From Streptomyces hilarionis (lineage in GTDB: Bacteria > Actinomycetota > Actinomycetes > Streptomycetales > Streptomycetaceae), in the NCBI RefSeq assembly GCF_024539675.1, contig NZ_JAHHIT010000060.1:1-62341 (forward strand): a stretch of 62,341 nucleotides of DNA, read 5' to 3'. Under the pieces are notes generated by a model. That model saw only the letters and a program-made list of their open reading frames with translations, was not told the origin of the DNA and did no database searches. Shown one piece after another: positions 26,901-35,074 of the stretch; position 1 is the first letter of the stretch, and every line of letters begins with the position of its first letter. The position numbers and the translations under genes were made by a program.

Positions 26901-29900
26901 CGACCATGTCAGGCTGGCAGAGCGACAAGACGGTGACCGTCGACGGCGCCACCATCACGTTGCCGAAGTTCGGCACCGGCACGTACGACAACATGCTGGC
27001 CTCCGGTCAGACCATCACGCTGCCGGGAAGCGGGGTGGTGAACACCGGCGACGCCGTGGTCTTCCTCGCCTTCTCCACGGGCGGTCCCGCCAAGGGCGCC
27101 AGGGGCACCCTCACGTACGCCAAGGACAACTGCCTGAGCAGCAATCCCGCCGACCAGGACTACCAGCTGGACACCGTGCCCGACTGGCTCTCGGGCCCAG
27201 CCTCCGCAGCCTCGATCACTCTCGTCCACGAGAACCACAGCAACAACACCCAGAACAGCCCGAGCTCCGGCCCGAAGATCTACGCCATCAGCGTCCCGCT
27301 GCAATGCCCCGGTTCGGTCATCAGCAGTATCTCCCTGCCGCTGTTCACCAACGGCGTCCAGGCCGGCCAGCCGGCCCTGCACGTCCTGGGACTGGGGTTG
27401 CGGCCGATGGCCCTCACCGGCAGCGGATCGAGCGCCAAGCACTGGGTCGGCACCTGGGCCTCGGTCCAGGACACCGCCAAGGTGCAGCTGTCCAGCGGCA
27501 GCGCCGCCACCGTCAACGCACAGACCCTGCGCATCCCCGCGCACGTCAGCGTCGGTACCGACGACGGCAACGGAGTGCGTATCCACCTGTCCAACGCCAT
27601 GGGCGCCACCCCGGTGACCTTCGACGCGGCATCCGTCGCACTGCAGGACACCACGGCGGGCGGCGCCACCGCAGCCGCGGTACCGACGGCGCTGGCCTTC
27701 AACGGCTCCGCCTCCGTCGTCATCCCCGCAGGCGGCGATGCTACGAGCGACCCGGTGACCTTGGCCGTAGCGCAGCAGACGACCGCCCTGGTCAGCCTCC
27801 AGGTGCACGGTTCGGCACCCGCCATGCCCGGCCATGCCACGGCCCAGACCCCCGTCTGGACCAGCGACGCCGCCAACCGCACCGGTGACACCGCTGCCAC
27901 CAACTTCACGCAGACCACCTACACCGGTCTGCCCTACCTCGCCGGCATCGACGTCACCACCCCCACCGCCGCCCCCACCGGCTCGCTCGTCCTCTACGGC
28001 GACCAAAGCATCAACGCAGACACCGCAAGCGGCGACGGCAAGCACCACCTCAGCGACGCCATCACCGATGCCCTGGTCAGCGACTCCAACGGGGACAACT
28101 CCGTGGACTACGGCGTCCTCAACGCGGGCACCAACAGCAGCAGCCTGAGCAACAACCTGCTGCCTCAGATCACCAACAGCGCCACCCCGAAGAACGCGCT
28201 CAACCCCGTGGACCGCAACGTGCTGGCCCAGGGCAACGTACGCACCGTCCTCATCTCGACCGGCGCCGCCGACCTGCTCAACTGCACAAGCGACGCCGGC
28301 ACCTGCGCCACCAACGTGGAGTACGGACTGGCCTCCGTCAACAGCCAGCTGAGCTGGTACAGCACCGACGACAGCCAGACCTACGACGCCTCCGGCCAGC
28401 CGATCACCCAGAACTCCAACATCACCGTCTACCTCGCCACCATCCCGCCCTTCACCGCCGCCCACCCGGGCACGGCATCCCAGGAATCCGCGCGCGAGCA
28501 GGTGAACAGCTACCTGCTCGACAACTTCCCCAGCCAGGTCATCGACTTCGCCGCCGCGGTCTCCACGGACGGCACAGCCACCTCCTCGACGGTGAAGGCG
28601 GCCGACCTATCAGGCAGCAACCCGTCCAACGCCTACTACGCCGACCTCGCCGGCCAGTACGTCAAGGACACGAACACCGTGGTCGGCATCGCGCCGAACC
28701 TGGTCGTCCCGCTCGCGACAGGCAGTGACACCCCCGAGGACGACTGGGAGCTGGCCGCCAACGGCACCGACAGCAACGGAGACAACCCGCTCACCATGGT
28801 CGGCGGCGGGACCTTCAGCTCCGACGGCCCGGACGCAGTCAACGCCGGTGCCGGCACAGCGTCATTCGACGGCAGCACCGGATTCCTGGAGAGCGACCAC
28901 ACCGCCGTCAACACCTCCGGTGACTACACCATCTCCGCCTGGGTGAAGATCAACTCGGCCGTCGACGCCACCGCCATCTGCCAAGGCACCAGCCAGCACC
29001 AGGCGTTCTACATCGGCTACGACAGCGGCAACAAGGGCTGGATGTTCCAGACCACCACGACCAACGATGCCAACGCCGGCTTCCCCACGGCGGAGGGCGA
29101 CACCGACACGGGCGCCGTAGGCACCTGGGCACACCTTCTGGTCACCTACACAGCCCCGGTCGACGGGGACACAAGCACAGGCGTGATGTCGATCTACCAG
29201 AACGGCAGCCTGATGGGGACGGCCACCAACCTCACCCCCCAGTACGACTCCTCCCTCCCGCTGACGATCGGCGGCTGCATCAACAGCGTCGACGCGACCA
29301 GTCCGTACGCCGCCTTCCCCGGCTCCGTCGCCGACGTCCACGTCTACCCGTACGCGATGGCGACGAGCCAAGCCGGCCCGAACAGCGTGATCGTGCCGGC
29401 AGGCTGGGACAACGGCATGCCCGAGGACGAGTGGAAGCTCGCCGCCAACGGCAGCGACACCGCCGCCCTCAACCCGCTCACCGCCTCCGGCAGCGCCACG
29501 TTCGGTACCGACGCGCCCAGCGGGATGCCCGGCAGCGTCGCGTTCGACGGCAGCACCGGCTTCCTCAAGAGCAAGCAGAGCGCAGTGAACACCCTCGGTG
29601 ACTACACCGTCTCCGCCTGGGTGAAGATCAACTCAGCACTCGGCACCACCGCCGTCTGCCAAGGCACCACCCAACACCAAGCGTTCTACATCTCATACGA
29701 CAAACCCAGCAGTGCGTGGATGTTCCAGACCACCACCACCAACGACGAGAACTCCGACTTCCCCACTGCAGAAGGAGACCCCAACACCGGCCCGATCGGT
29801 ACCTGGACCCACCTCGTCGCCGCCTACCGGGCACCCATAGCCGGAAAGTCCGGCACCGGCTCAATGGCCCTCTATCAGAACGGCACCCTGATGGGGACCG

Positions 29901-30067
29901 CCACCAACCTCAGCCCCCAGTACGACTCCTCGCTACCCCTGACCATCGGCGGCTGCATCAACAGCGCAGCGGCCACCAGCCCGTACCTTGCCTTCCCCGG
30001 CTCCGTGGCTGACGTCCACGTCTACCCACGGACGCTCTCGGCGACCGAGGTCGGCGCACTGCACTGA
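23906..30067 (+). CDS. Giant secreted DNRLRE / SGNH-like / double LamG protein
   Basis: 2053 aa. A Sec signal ends in PAYA-ASGAP (about residue 41). Domains in order: a region typical of RHS-partner secreted proteins (about 45-330), DNRLRE-like beta domain (about 330-520, PEWSGRPSQLDWARI), Ig-like and carbohydrate-binding-like stretches, an SGNH-hydrolase-like region (about 1170-1590, HWVGTWASVQDTA), then two LamG domains (about 1610-1815 and 1835-2050) nearly identical to each other (SAWVKINSA, AFYI-YD, MFQTTTTND, PQYDSSLPLTIGGCINS). The SGNH nucleophile motif reads GDQSI at 1365-1369 instead of GDS, so the fold may bind rather than hydrolyse. Located divergent to the RHS toxin; likely an envelope adhesin or scaffold (inference). 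Confidence 0.8.
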   Translation: MSLSHKTGRASRRPGSRPVAAAVVAALAAGSLAATAPAYAASGAPIPSHQATSPSDRAQSAAVKRLNPTESASARAKATGTPVTIDQLTDTGTQVVANPDGTFTRTDSSMPQRVRKQGKWVPVDTSLVRRANGTWAPKAAVTDVAFSGGGSGALVTLRSGADRLGFSWPGALPDPVVSGDTATYPEVFPGVDLQLTADASGYSSIMVLKTPKAAADPRLQSLAWKTTSANLKLATTSNGGVQATDKTTGKTVFHSDTALMWDSTGGGQKTGATALARTATTSAARAEHAAAAKVGKHRAQVHVTLKNGKQILGLDKSLLTAKTTTYPVYVDPEWSGRPSQLDWARISDNGWNVYNSTSTTGATNAREGWDNNTPGNGERARTYYQINTSGIKGAVVSHASLYVKQLSAASCSDTPAAVYGTDRPAGWSSSSLYWGHEPGGRTAALGTNPVSHEAGTCPVTNGANSWVSPPSLEFNVTTRAVSAAAGSWSSMTLMVQSPNMNDATQWKQLAYGGGATLSVTYSYRPKLKNGTGTPAIKPSIVNSGKTMTTTHTPTLSARAVDPDLAGGSELLRIEYNVYNSSGTLVHQGFGPNLDSKKRARYNTNGSDWTTPSLPDGTYTWKATAQNAAGYWAGTGSGIWTKTQTFTVDTSAPPSPTVTSSQFPAKQIGAAFGDQGTFVLGNNHTNNITGYLFSLDATLGSTVYTSSGVIHLVAGTKIAQNKIYYATSDNGPGTGASVINGSASPAFAPGVVGPHTLYAKAVDQAGSTSVSQTAYTFYAGTSTPAYAYGDKMISGWTATNTDGTTVAVPKATTTSAGGQLVSQAAGSGYEFADGYQAMLANKTSTSKVVSGDSATFSFDVPKDGPWSFGANLTKGKDYGIYHLVLDAGKSTQSTLISGFDAYNSYTTTQFVNLGIPKVGSQLLTLNQGVHTLTLTLSGKNPGSSGYQAGIDVLRLGSALTCAINAISACRNNTATSTFTTTTSPADADGSGNSINSADLTTMSGWQSDKTVTVDGATITLPKFGTGTYDNMLASGQTITLPGSGVVNTGDAVVFLAFSTGGPAKGARGTLTYAKDNCLSSNPADQDYQLDTVPDWLSGPASAASITLVHENHSNNTQNSPSSGPKIYAISVPLQCPGSVISSISLPLFTNGVQAGQPALHVLGLGLRPMALTGSGSSAKHWVGTWASVQDTAKVQLSSGSAATVNAQTLRIPAHVSVGTDDGNGVRIHLSNAMGATPVTFDAASVALQDTTAGGATAAAVPTALAFNGSASVVIPAGGDATSDPVTLAVAQQTTALVSLQVHGSAPAMPGHATAQTPVWTSDAANRTGDTAATNFTQTTYTGLPYLAGIDVTTPTAAPTGSLVLYGDQSINADTASGDGKHHLSDAITDALVSDSNGDNSVDYGVLNAGTNSSSLSNNLLPQITNSATPKNALNPVDRNVLAQGNVRTVLISTGAADLLNCTSDAGTCATNVEYGLASVNSQLSWYSTDDSQTYDASGQPITQNSNITVYLATIPPFTAAHPGTASQESAREQVNSYLLDNFPSQVIDFAAAVSTDGTATSSTVKAADLSGSNPSNAYYADLAGQYVKDTNTVVGIAPNLVVPLATGSDTPEDDWELAANGTDSNGDNPLTMVGGGTFSSDGPDAVNAGAGTASFDGSTGFLESDHTAVNTSGDYTISAWVKINSAVDATAICQGTSQHQAFYIGYDSGNKGWMFQTTTTNDANAGFPTAEGDTDTGAVGTWAHLLVTYTAPVDGDTSTGVMSIYQNGSLMGTATNLTPQYDSSLPLTIGGCINSVDATSPYAAFPGSVADVHVYPYAMATSQAGPNSVIVPAGWDNGMPEDEWKLAANGSDTAALNPLTASGSATFGTDAPSGMPGSVAFDGSTGFLKSKQSAVNTLGDYTVSAWVKINSALGTTAVCQGTTQHQAFYISYDKPSSAWMFQTTTTNDENSDFPTAEGDPNTGPIGTWTHLVAAYRAPIAGKSGTGSMALYQNGTLMGTATNLSPQYDSSLPLTIGGCINSAAATSPYLAFPGSVADVHVYPRTLSATEVGALH

Positions 30068-30082
30068 CCACACCGTCAACCT

Positions 30083-30119
30083 GGGCCCCGACCGTTCGCG
30101 CCGCGGTCGATCGGGGCCC
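30083..30119 (+). terminator. Rho-independent-type hairpin after the LamG protein gene
   Basis: GGGCCCCGA (30083-30091) pairs perfectly with TCGGGGCCC (30111-30119), 16 bp after the stop codon, with further pairing of ACCG and CGGT inside. Suits termination of the long plus-strand transcript. Confidence 0.7.
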
Positions 30120-30357
30120 GCCCCCTTCCCCCAATCGAAACGAAAAACGCCGCTTCAAGACATTCGGAACCCTAGGATGAAGCGGGTCCGAACCGAGCTG
30201 AGTGGCCCGACAAGAGCGCCGTCCGCCTGGTCACTGCACAGCAAACCGTTCGACGCCCACGATCGCTGGATCCTTCCTGAGGAAGATCCAGCCGAACACC
30301 ACCTGTGACCCGCAAAACGACCCCGCCCTGTCCGTCAAGGATAGGGCGGAGAAACGT

Positions 30358-31446
30358 TCAAGCGGCGATGGACAGCGGAACGTCGCGACGTTCCCAGGCT
30401 CCGAGGACAGCCTTGTGCGCGTCCGGTTGAAGGTGAGCGTAGCGCTGGGTGGTCTGGAAGCTCTCGTGGCCGAGGAGGTGCTGGACCTCGTAGAGCGAGA
30501 CTCCCTTCTGGACCAGCCATGAGGCACAGGTGTGGCGCATGGAGTGCGGCGGGTAGTGCGGGACGAGTTGCTGCTCGCCGTCGGTGTCGAAGTAGTGGGC
30601 GGCCTCGACGGTGGGCCACCAGGTCTGCCGGCGCCAGTTGCTGTCGGCGAGGAGCCGTCCGGCACGGCCCTTGGTGATGGTGGTGAACACCACGGCGTCG
30701 CGGTCGAGCCGGTGGATGTGGCGTTCGAGGGCCTCTAGGACGTGAGGCGGGAGCGGGACCTCTCTACGGCTCTTGGAGCTCTTGGGGTACTCCTTGATGC
30801 CGCTCTTGCTGTTGACCTCCACCACAAACAGTCGCGAGCGGCGCTGGTCGATGCGGTGGCGATGCAGGCCAGACAGTTCTCCCCAACGGAGTCCGGTGTA
30901 GAAGCCGAGCAAGCACATCGTCCGCCACGCGACGGGGAGTTCATCCAGGATGCTCTGTGCCTGGTCAAGCGTGAACCACTGCGGCGGCTTGACCGCGATC
31001 TGAGGCAAGTCGATGTTGCGGCACGGGGTCACCGCGAGGACATCGTCGTCGACGGCAGCACGCATCATGGAGGATGTCAGGTTGTAAGCCCGTTTGATCG
31101 CAGCAGCCCCCGCCCCTTTCTCGACCAGGGTCCGGATCCAGCTCTGGACGTCCATACGGGTGATGGCCCGCATCTCCCAGTCCGCCCAGTAGGGCATGAC
31201 GTGGTTCTCGATGTTGGATGCGTCGCCGCGAAGCGTGTGGGGCTCAACAATTCGGGCGTTCCACCATCGCTCGTGCCACTCGCGGAATGGCATCTCACCG
31301 GCCCGCGGGTCGCGCATGCCTCCGCGGGCGAACTGGGTCTCCATCTCGATGCCCCAGGCGCGCGCCTGCGCCTTGAGGGGGAACGACTCGCTGAACCGGT
31401 CTCCTGTCCGGTTGCGTACGGTCGCCTGCCACTTGCCGGACTTCAA
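30358..31446 (-). CDS. int: Tyrosine site-specific integrase
   Basis: 362 aa. A SAM-like core-binding domain (residues about 50-135) precedes a catalytic domain with the full R-H-R-H-Y set: R187 (TGLRWGE), H301 and R304 (HSMRHTCASW), H327 (LLGH) and Y336 (TTQRYAHL). It cuts and rejoins DNA at att sites via a 3'-phosphotyrosine. The frame opens after a TGA and contains only TTG 31446 as a start; AAGGAG lies 22 nt upstream, too far, and KLKSGKWQATV is preceded by in-frame SYLR typical of such N-termini, so a small indel may have damaged the true start. The preceding gene is an excisionase. Its own attachment site was not located. Confidence 0.8.
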   Translation of the reverse strand: MKSGKWQATVRNRTGDRFSESFPLKAQARAWGIEMETQFARGGMRDPRAGEMPFREWHERWWNARIVEPHTLRGDASNIENHVMPYWADWEMRAITRMDVQSWIRTLVEKGAGAAAIKRAYNLTSSMMRAAVDDDVLAVTPCRNIDLPQIAVKPPQWFTLDQAQSILDELPVAWRTMCLLGFYTGLRWGELSGLHRHRIDQRRSRLFVVEVNSKSGIKEYPKSSKSRREVPLPPHVLEALERHIHRLDRDAVVFTTITKGRAGRLLADSNWRRQTWWPTVEAAHYFDTDGEQQLVPHYPPHSMRHTCASWLVQKGVSLYEVQHLLGHESFQTTQRYAHLQPDAHKAVLGAWERRDVPLSIAA

Positions 31447-31507
31447 CTTACGGAGGTACGAGGCTCTACTCCTTGTTCAACGGTGACGGGGCCGGGATAG
31501 GCCAAGG

Positions 31508-31792
31508 TCAGCGGCGGGCTGCCGGCGGTACGACGGCACGGCGGCTGATGAACTCGTCGAGGCTGGCCGCGGGGACCCGAACACGGGACCGGCCTGATCC
31601 GGTACGGAGGTCGACGACTGGCAAGTCGCCGGCAGCGATAAAGCGGTAGACGGTGCGGCGGTCGACGTCCAGGGCGTCGGCGACGGCCGGATGGACAGCA
31701 GGCGTGCAGGCATGGAGGAGAACCTTGAGGTAGGGATGGTCTTGGGGTCGGCGGGTCAACCGGGAGACCTGCAGCTCGACACAGACCCTCAT
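31508..31792 (-). CDS. xis: Excisionase-type helix-turn-helix protein
   Basis: 94 aa from ATG 31792. The central segment ALDVDRRTVYRFIAAGDLPV and VRVPAASLDEFI has the MerR/excisionase pattern (helix-turn-helix, a glycine turn, arginine-rich wing, then a helix) used by recombination directionality factors of actinomycete integrative elements. It lies 61 bp upstream of the integrase on the same strand, the normal xis-int order. It would bend DNA at the att site to favour excision. Confidence 0.75.
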   Translation of the reverse strand: MRVCVELQVSRLTRRPQDHPYLKVLLHACTPAVHPAVADALDVDRRTVYRFIAAGDLPVVDLRTGSGRSRVRVPAASLDEFISRRAVVPPAARR

Positions 31793-32200
31793 CGGCCGTC
31801 AGCTTTCGCCGAGGCCGAACCGGAACCGCTGCTGACATGACGCCGCCCCGCGATTGCGGATAGACGCGGAGTCAGCAAGCGAGACGGACGGGCCCGCCAG
31901 GGCGGGGTGAAAGGGCAGGGGGTACCGCGGATCGGCACATCAGGTGGAGTTCCTCGAGAGGGAGCACACTGGCGACAGAACGGGCTCAGCAACACCGGAG
32001 TGCCCTCACGCAAACTCGACATGGGAACCGTTTCTTTGAGGAAGCCGGCACTGCAAAATCAGGGAAGCCGCAGGCGGGGCCGCTCATTACCTCCTTGCGA
32101 CTTGCGGCACTACCGCCTGCATCCCGTAACGGCTCCACCGCCAAGCACAGCCGCTACGAACACCCTCAATGGTCATCACGATCGCCGGTTTGGCTAACCG
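31793..32200. other. Non-coding gap between xis and the ISKra4 element
   Basis: About 400 bp with several short overlapping ORFs on both strands but no recognisable protein, ribosome binding site or RNA. Probably the remains of the integrative module's upstream part, truncated by the IS at 32201. Confidence 0.4.
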
Positions 32201-32237
32201 GCGATGGGTGCGGCTCTTTTGAAGTGAAGGTCGTGGA

Positions 32238-33773
32238 TCAGGCGGTCAGTGTGTAACCGTCCTGGTCAGGGCTGGGATAGAGCCGCTGGTGTTCACGCTT
32301 GGTGTGGAAGGTCCAGTAGGCGTCGAGGTCGTTGTTGGCGGTGAGAGCGCGCAGACGGAGGACGGCTTCGGCTCCTTCGAGTCCCCAGTGGGCACCGGTG
32401 ATGTCGAGACGGTCGCCGATGAGGTGGCGGCAGGCTCCTTCGACGGCGCCGGTGGCGATGGGCCAGCCGGCTTCGAGTGCGGTGTCGTAGCGGAGCTGGT
32501 CGAGGTGGCCGGTGAGGTAGCGGTGGCAGCCGGTGACGGCTTCCCGGCGTGAGCCGGGCAGGCGTTCACGGTCGGCCTGGGCCAGCATCTCGTCGGCGGC
32601 GCGGAGGGCTTGGCCTGCGAGGATCGTGGTGAGGTGGTCGGCGGCCCATGTCTCGGCCTCGCGGCTGCCGGGGGTGTGGAAGGCGTGCGCGGCGGCTCAT
32701 ACGTACTCCGCGACGTGGATGAAGTCGAGCAGGACGTTGACGGTGATCTTGCGGCGTTCGGCTTCGGCGTGGATGAGGCCGAGCTGGTGGTGGGCGCCGT
32801 CGACGAGGACGATCCAGGGACGGTGGTGGTGCGGGTCACGGTCGTGGGCCTGGCCGAAGGCAGCGGCGATGACCTGTTCGGGCGGGCGGATCACCGAGGC
32901 GGTGCACCATTTGTTCACGGCTTTCGGTCCCGGCCGGGGTGTGCGGTCCTCGGTGCGGCCGCCGGGCGGGTGGATCACGTCGTGGGGGCGGCGAGGGGCT
33001 GGGCGGATGTCGAAGACACACGCGACGGTGGCCATGCGTTTCCGGTTGGGTTTCTCGCCGGGGGCGAGGCGTCCGCGCCGGCCGGCGGCGGAGCTCCGGG
33101 CTGCCTTGAGGCGGGTCGCTTCGCGCAGGGCCTCGGGCCTCATGACGATGCCCTTGCCGTCGGCCTGGATCACCAGCGGCATGTCGCGGGTGCAGGGGAC
33201 GGCGATCCTGGCCCGGTAGAACGCGTCGATGTCGGTGGCCGCGGCGACCAGGAGCCGGGCGAGCTGTCGTTTGCCCAGCACAGGGCCGCAACGGCGGTGG
33301 ATCGCTTCGAGGGCCTGGTCGTAGGAGCCGCGGACGGCCTCGGTGACCGCCAGGCGCCCAAGGCCCAGCGAGTGACGCCCGGCCGGCAGTGACAGACACG
33401 CATCCGCGGGATGCACGTTGCATACTCCCGGTCCCCGGTGAGCGACGCGGCGCACCCTCACGTGTCCGAACAGGCAGGCCAGCCACCGCTCATGACCCGC
33501 CTCGCGCCACGGACGCACCGTTCCTTCCGGCCCCACCGGCCTGGGAGCGGACACGTCACGGGTCTGCTGTTCCTCGCGGATCGCCCGCAGGTCGAGATGG
33601 TCCTGCAGGAGCTGGCGGATCAGGGCGCGTCCGGCGTCATCGAGGTGTTCTTCCAGTTCGGCGTGGGTCCATTCGCCGGCAGGCCGTCCTGACAGGGTCG
33701 CCGTCAGCGATTCGAAGGCATTGACCGAGCGGGCGAACGGGTCAGGCGTGCCGCCGGTGTCGTACTGTTCCAT
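32238..33773 (-). pseudogene. ISKra4-family transposase with in-frame TGA
   Basis: From ATG 33773 (MEQYDTGGTPDPFARSVNAF) the frame encodes ADGKGIVM (first Asp), KRMATVACVFDI, RTPRPGPKAVNKW, RPWIVLVDGAHHQL (second Asp) and KITVNVLLDFIHVAEYV, then TGA at 32697-32699. The same frame continues AAAHAFHTPGSREAETW, GWPIATGAVEGACRHLIG (Glu), ITGAHWGLEGAEAVLRLRAL to 32238. Homologous proteins have tryptophan at the stop position (TGG to TGA is one change). Without read-through the catalytic Glu is lost, so the copy is probably inactive. Confidence 0.78.
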
Positions 33774-33840
33774 CCGGGCTCTTCTTTCTTCCGGTTCGTT
33801 TTGGTTGGCACCTACGAATCTAGAAGGAAGAGCCCTTCTT

Positions 33841-34383
33841 TCAGGGCAAGTTGGGCGAACCGGTCGTCCTGGTGCGGGACGGGGCGAACAGGCCGGGCGA
33901 CTCCTCGTCCAGCCAGCCGCGTTCGACCAGACGCTTCAGCTTCGCGCGTGTCCCCTCGATCTTCGCGGTCTCGGCCGCAAGGCCGATCCTCGGCACGATC
34001 TGCTTGGCCCGCACGGGCCCCGGAGCGTCCCCCACGACCTCCAGGATGTCCTGGTAGACCCGTGGCAGCACACCCGGCTCCAGGCCCGGCCGCCACTTCG
34101 GCACCGCCAGAACCCCCACGACCCTCCGTTCCGCCCCCGCGAACGGCGACACCTCTTCCGCCGCCGGCGGCGTGTCCCGCACTGTCTCTCCCGGATCACC
34201 GACGGCCATCCTCGTGAGGAGTTCACCAGCCGTCTCCCGGGTGATCACCAGTCGCGACAGCCGTTCACGCTCAGCCTCCAGCCGCACCGTCAACTCGGCC
34301 ACCGGGGACTCGAGTTCTTCCACACGCTCCCGGACCACGGCCTCCTCGGCCTCGATCGCATCGAGCAACGACCCCACCGGCAC
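33841..34383 (-). CDS. Coiled-coil/winged-helix passenger protein of ISKra4 element
   Basis: 180 aa. The N-terminal 70 residues form a coiled coil (ERVEELESPVAELTVRLEAE then RERLSRLVITRETAGEL). A linker leads to a winged-helix-like region, VYQDILEVVGDAPGPVRAKQ and GTRAKLKRLVERGWLDEESP. It aligns with the passenger at 15415 over both parts (ITRxT, TRAK-KRL, G-L-E). It lies 67 bp upstream of the transposase, same strand, inside the IS. The intergenic gap holds an inverted repeat (GGGCTCTTC and GAAGAGCCC) that could be its operator. The function is unknown; target recognition or transposition control is possible. Confidence 0.7.
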   Translation of the reverse strand: MPVGSLLDAIEAEEAVVRERVEELESPVAELTVRLEAERERLSRLVITRETAGELLTRMAVGDPGETVRDTPPAAEEVSPFAGAERRVVGVLAVPKWRPGLEPGVLPRVYQDILEVVGDAPGPVRAKQIVPRIGLAAETAKIEGTRAKLKRLVERGWLDEESPGLFAPSRTRTTGSPNLP

Positions 34384-34507
34384 CGCCCCCTCCCGTCAGG
34401 AAGAGACCTGCCCATCCACACACCAATCAACGTCTCCCCAGGTCAACCCATCCCTCGAAACGAGCCGCACCCATCCCAGCACTCGAATATCAGACCGTGT
34501 TTGAGAT

Positions 34508-35074
34508 CTACTGAGATGCCAGCCATACGGTGTACCAGTCGTGAAAGTCCGGTCCTGGGGTCAGGCCGCCCCAGGACCGGTCGTCGAGCCAGACTTGTCC
34601 GGCGTTTGTGCCCGTGATGACGAGGCGAGAGAAGGTGCCGCAGCCGATCTCGCTGAGGACCAGAGTCCCCGCGACCGAGTAGTCGGCGTCGCCTCCCGTG
34701 CCCGGTCCCGGCCAGTCCGTGGTGTGCGGGAACGGTGTGGCCAGGAAGCCGACTCGCAGGCACTCGGTCCGAAGGTCATGCAGGGCCTCTTCGTCATCCA
34801 CTTCCTCCGCCAGGCCCAGCAGTCCGTAATGAGGTCCTGCTCCGCCACCGGCGACCGTGCCCAGGAAGTCCCGGTAGGACGCGGGAAGGGTGACGCTGTG
34901 CAGTTGCTCGAAGGAGCGGATCGCCTCCTCCGACAGAAGAGGTTGAAGCTGGTATCCGTGGTGCGAGGCACCGAAGCGGCGACGCTCAGGATCCTCCAGG
35001 GCCATCACGGCAACACGAGAGCGCACCGAGGCGCCGTCCCAGGTCCCGCTCGGGGCGGCAGCATCAGCGGTCAC
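34508..35074 (-). CDS. SMI1/KNR4-family protein carried by IS5 element
   Basis: 188 aa from GTG 35074, which overlaps the transposase-frame TGA (35071-35073) as GTGA. An internal ATG at 35005 is the alternative start. Family signs: LQPLLSEEAIRSFEQLHSVT, LPASYRDFLGTVAGGGAGPH and YGLLGLAE, then the beta-rich GTLVLSEIGCGTFSRLVITG and QVWLDDRSWGGL. SMI1/KNR4 domains are widespread immunity proteins against contact-dependent and RHS toxins. No toxin gene lies next to it, so it would be an orphan antidote spread by the IS, or domesticated for another role (inference). Confidence 0.75.
   Translation of the reverse strand: MTADAAAPSGTWDGASVRSRVAVMALEDPERRRFGASHHGYQLQPLLSEEAIRSFEQLHSVTLPASYRDFLGTVAGGGAGPHYGLLGLAEEVDDEEALHDLRTECLRVGFLATPFPHTTDWPGPGTGGDADYSVAGTLVLSEIGCGTFSRLVITGTNAGQVWLDDRSWGGLTPGPDFHDWYTVWLASQ

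Larger units (their letters stand above)
32201..34477 (-). mobile_element. ISKra4-family element with passenger gene
   Basis: Terminal inverted repeats at 32201-32221 and 34457-34477 match in 18 of 21 positions, sharing the core GATGGGTGCGGCTC. Between them are the passenger ORF (first in transcription order) and an ISKra4 transposase interrupted by a stop. Length 2.28 kb. Target-site duplications are not evident. Confidence 0.7.

Noticed and set aside
25316..29371. Long minus-strand ORFs opposite the LamG protein gene
   Set aside because: Glycine/valine-rich antisense shadows of the sense codons; no recognisable motif.
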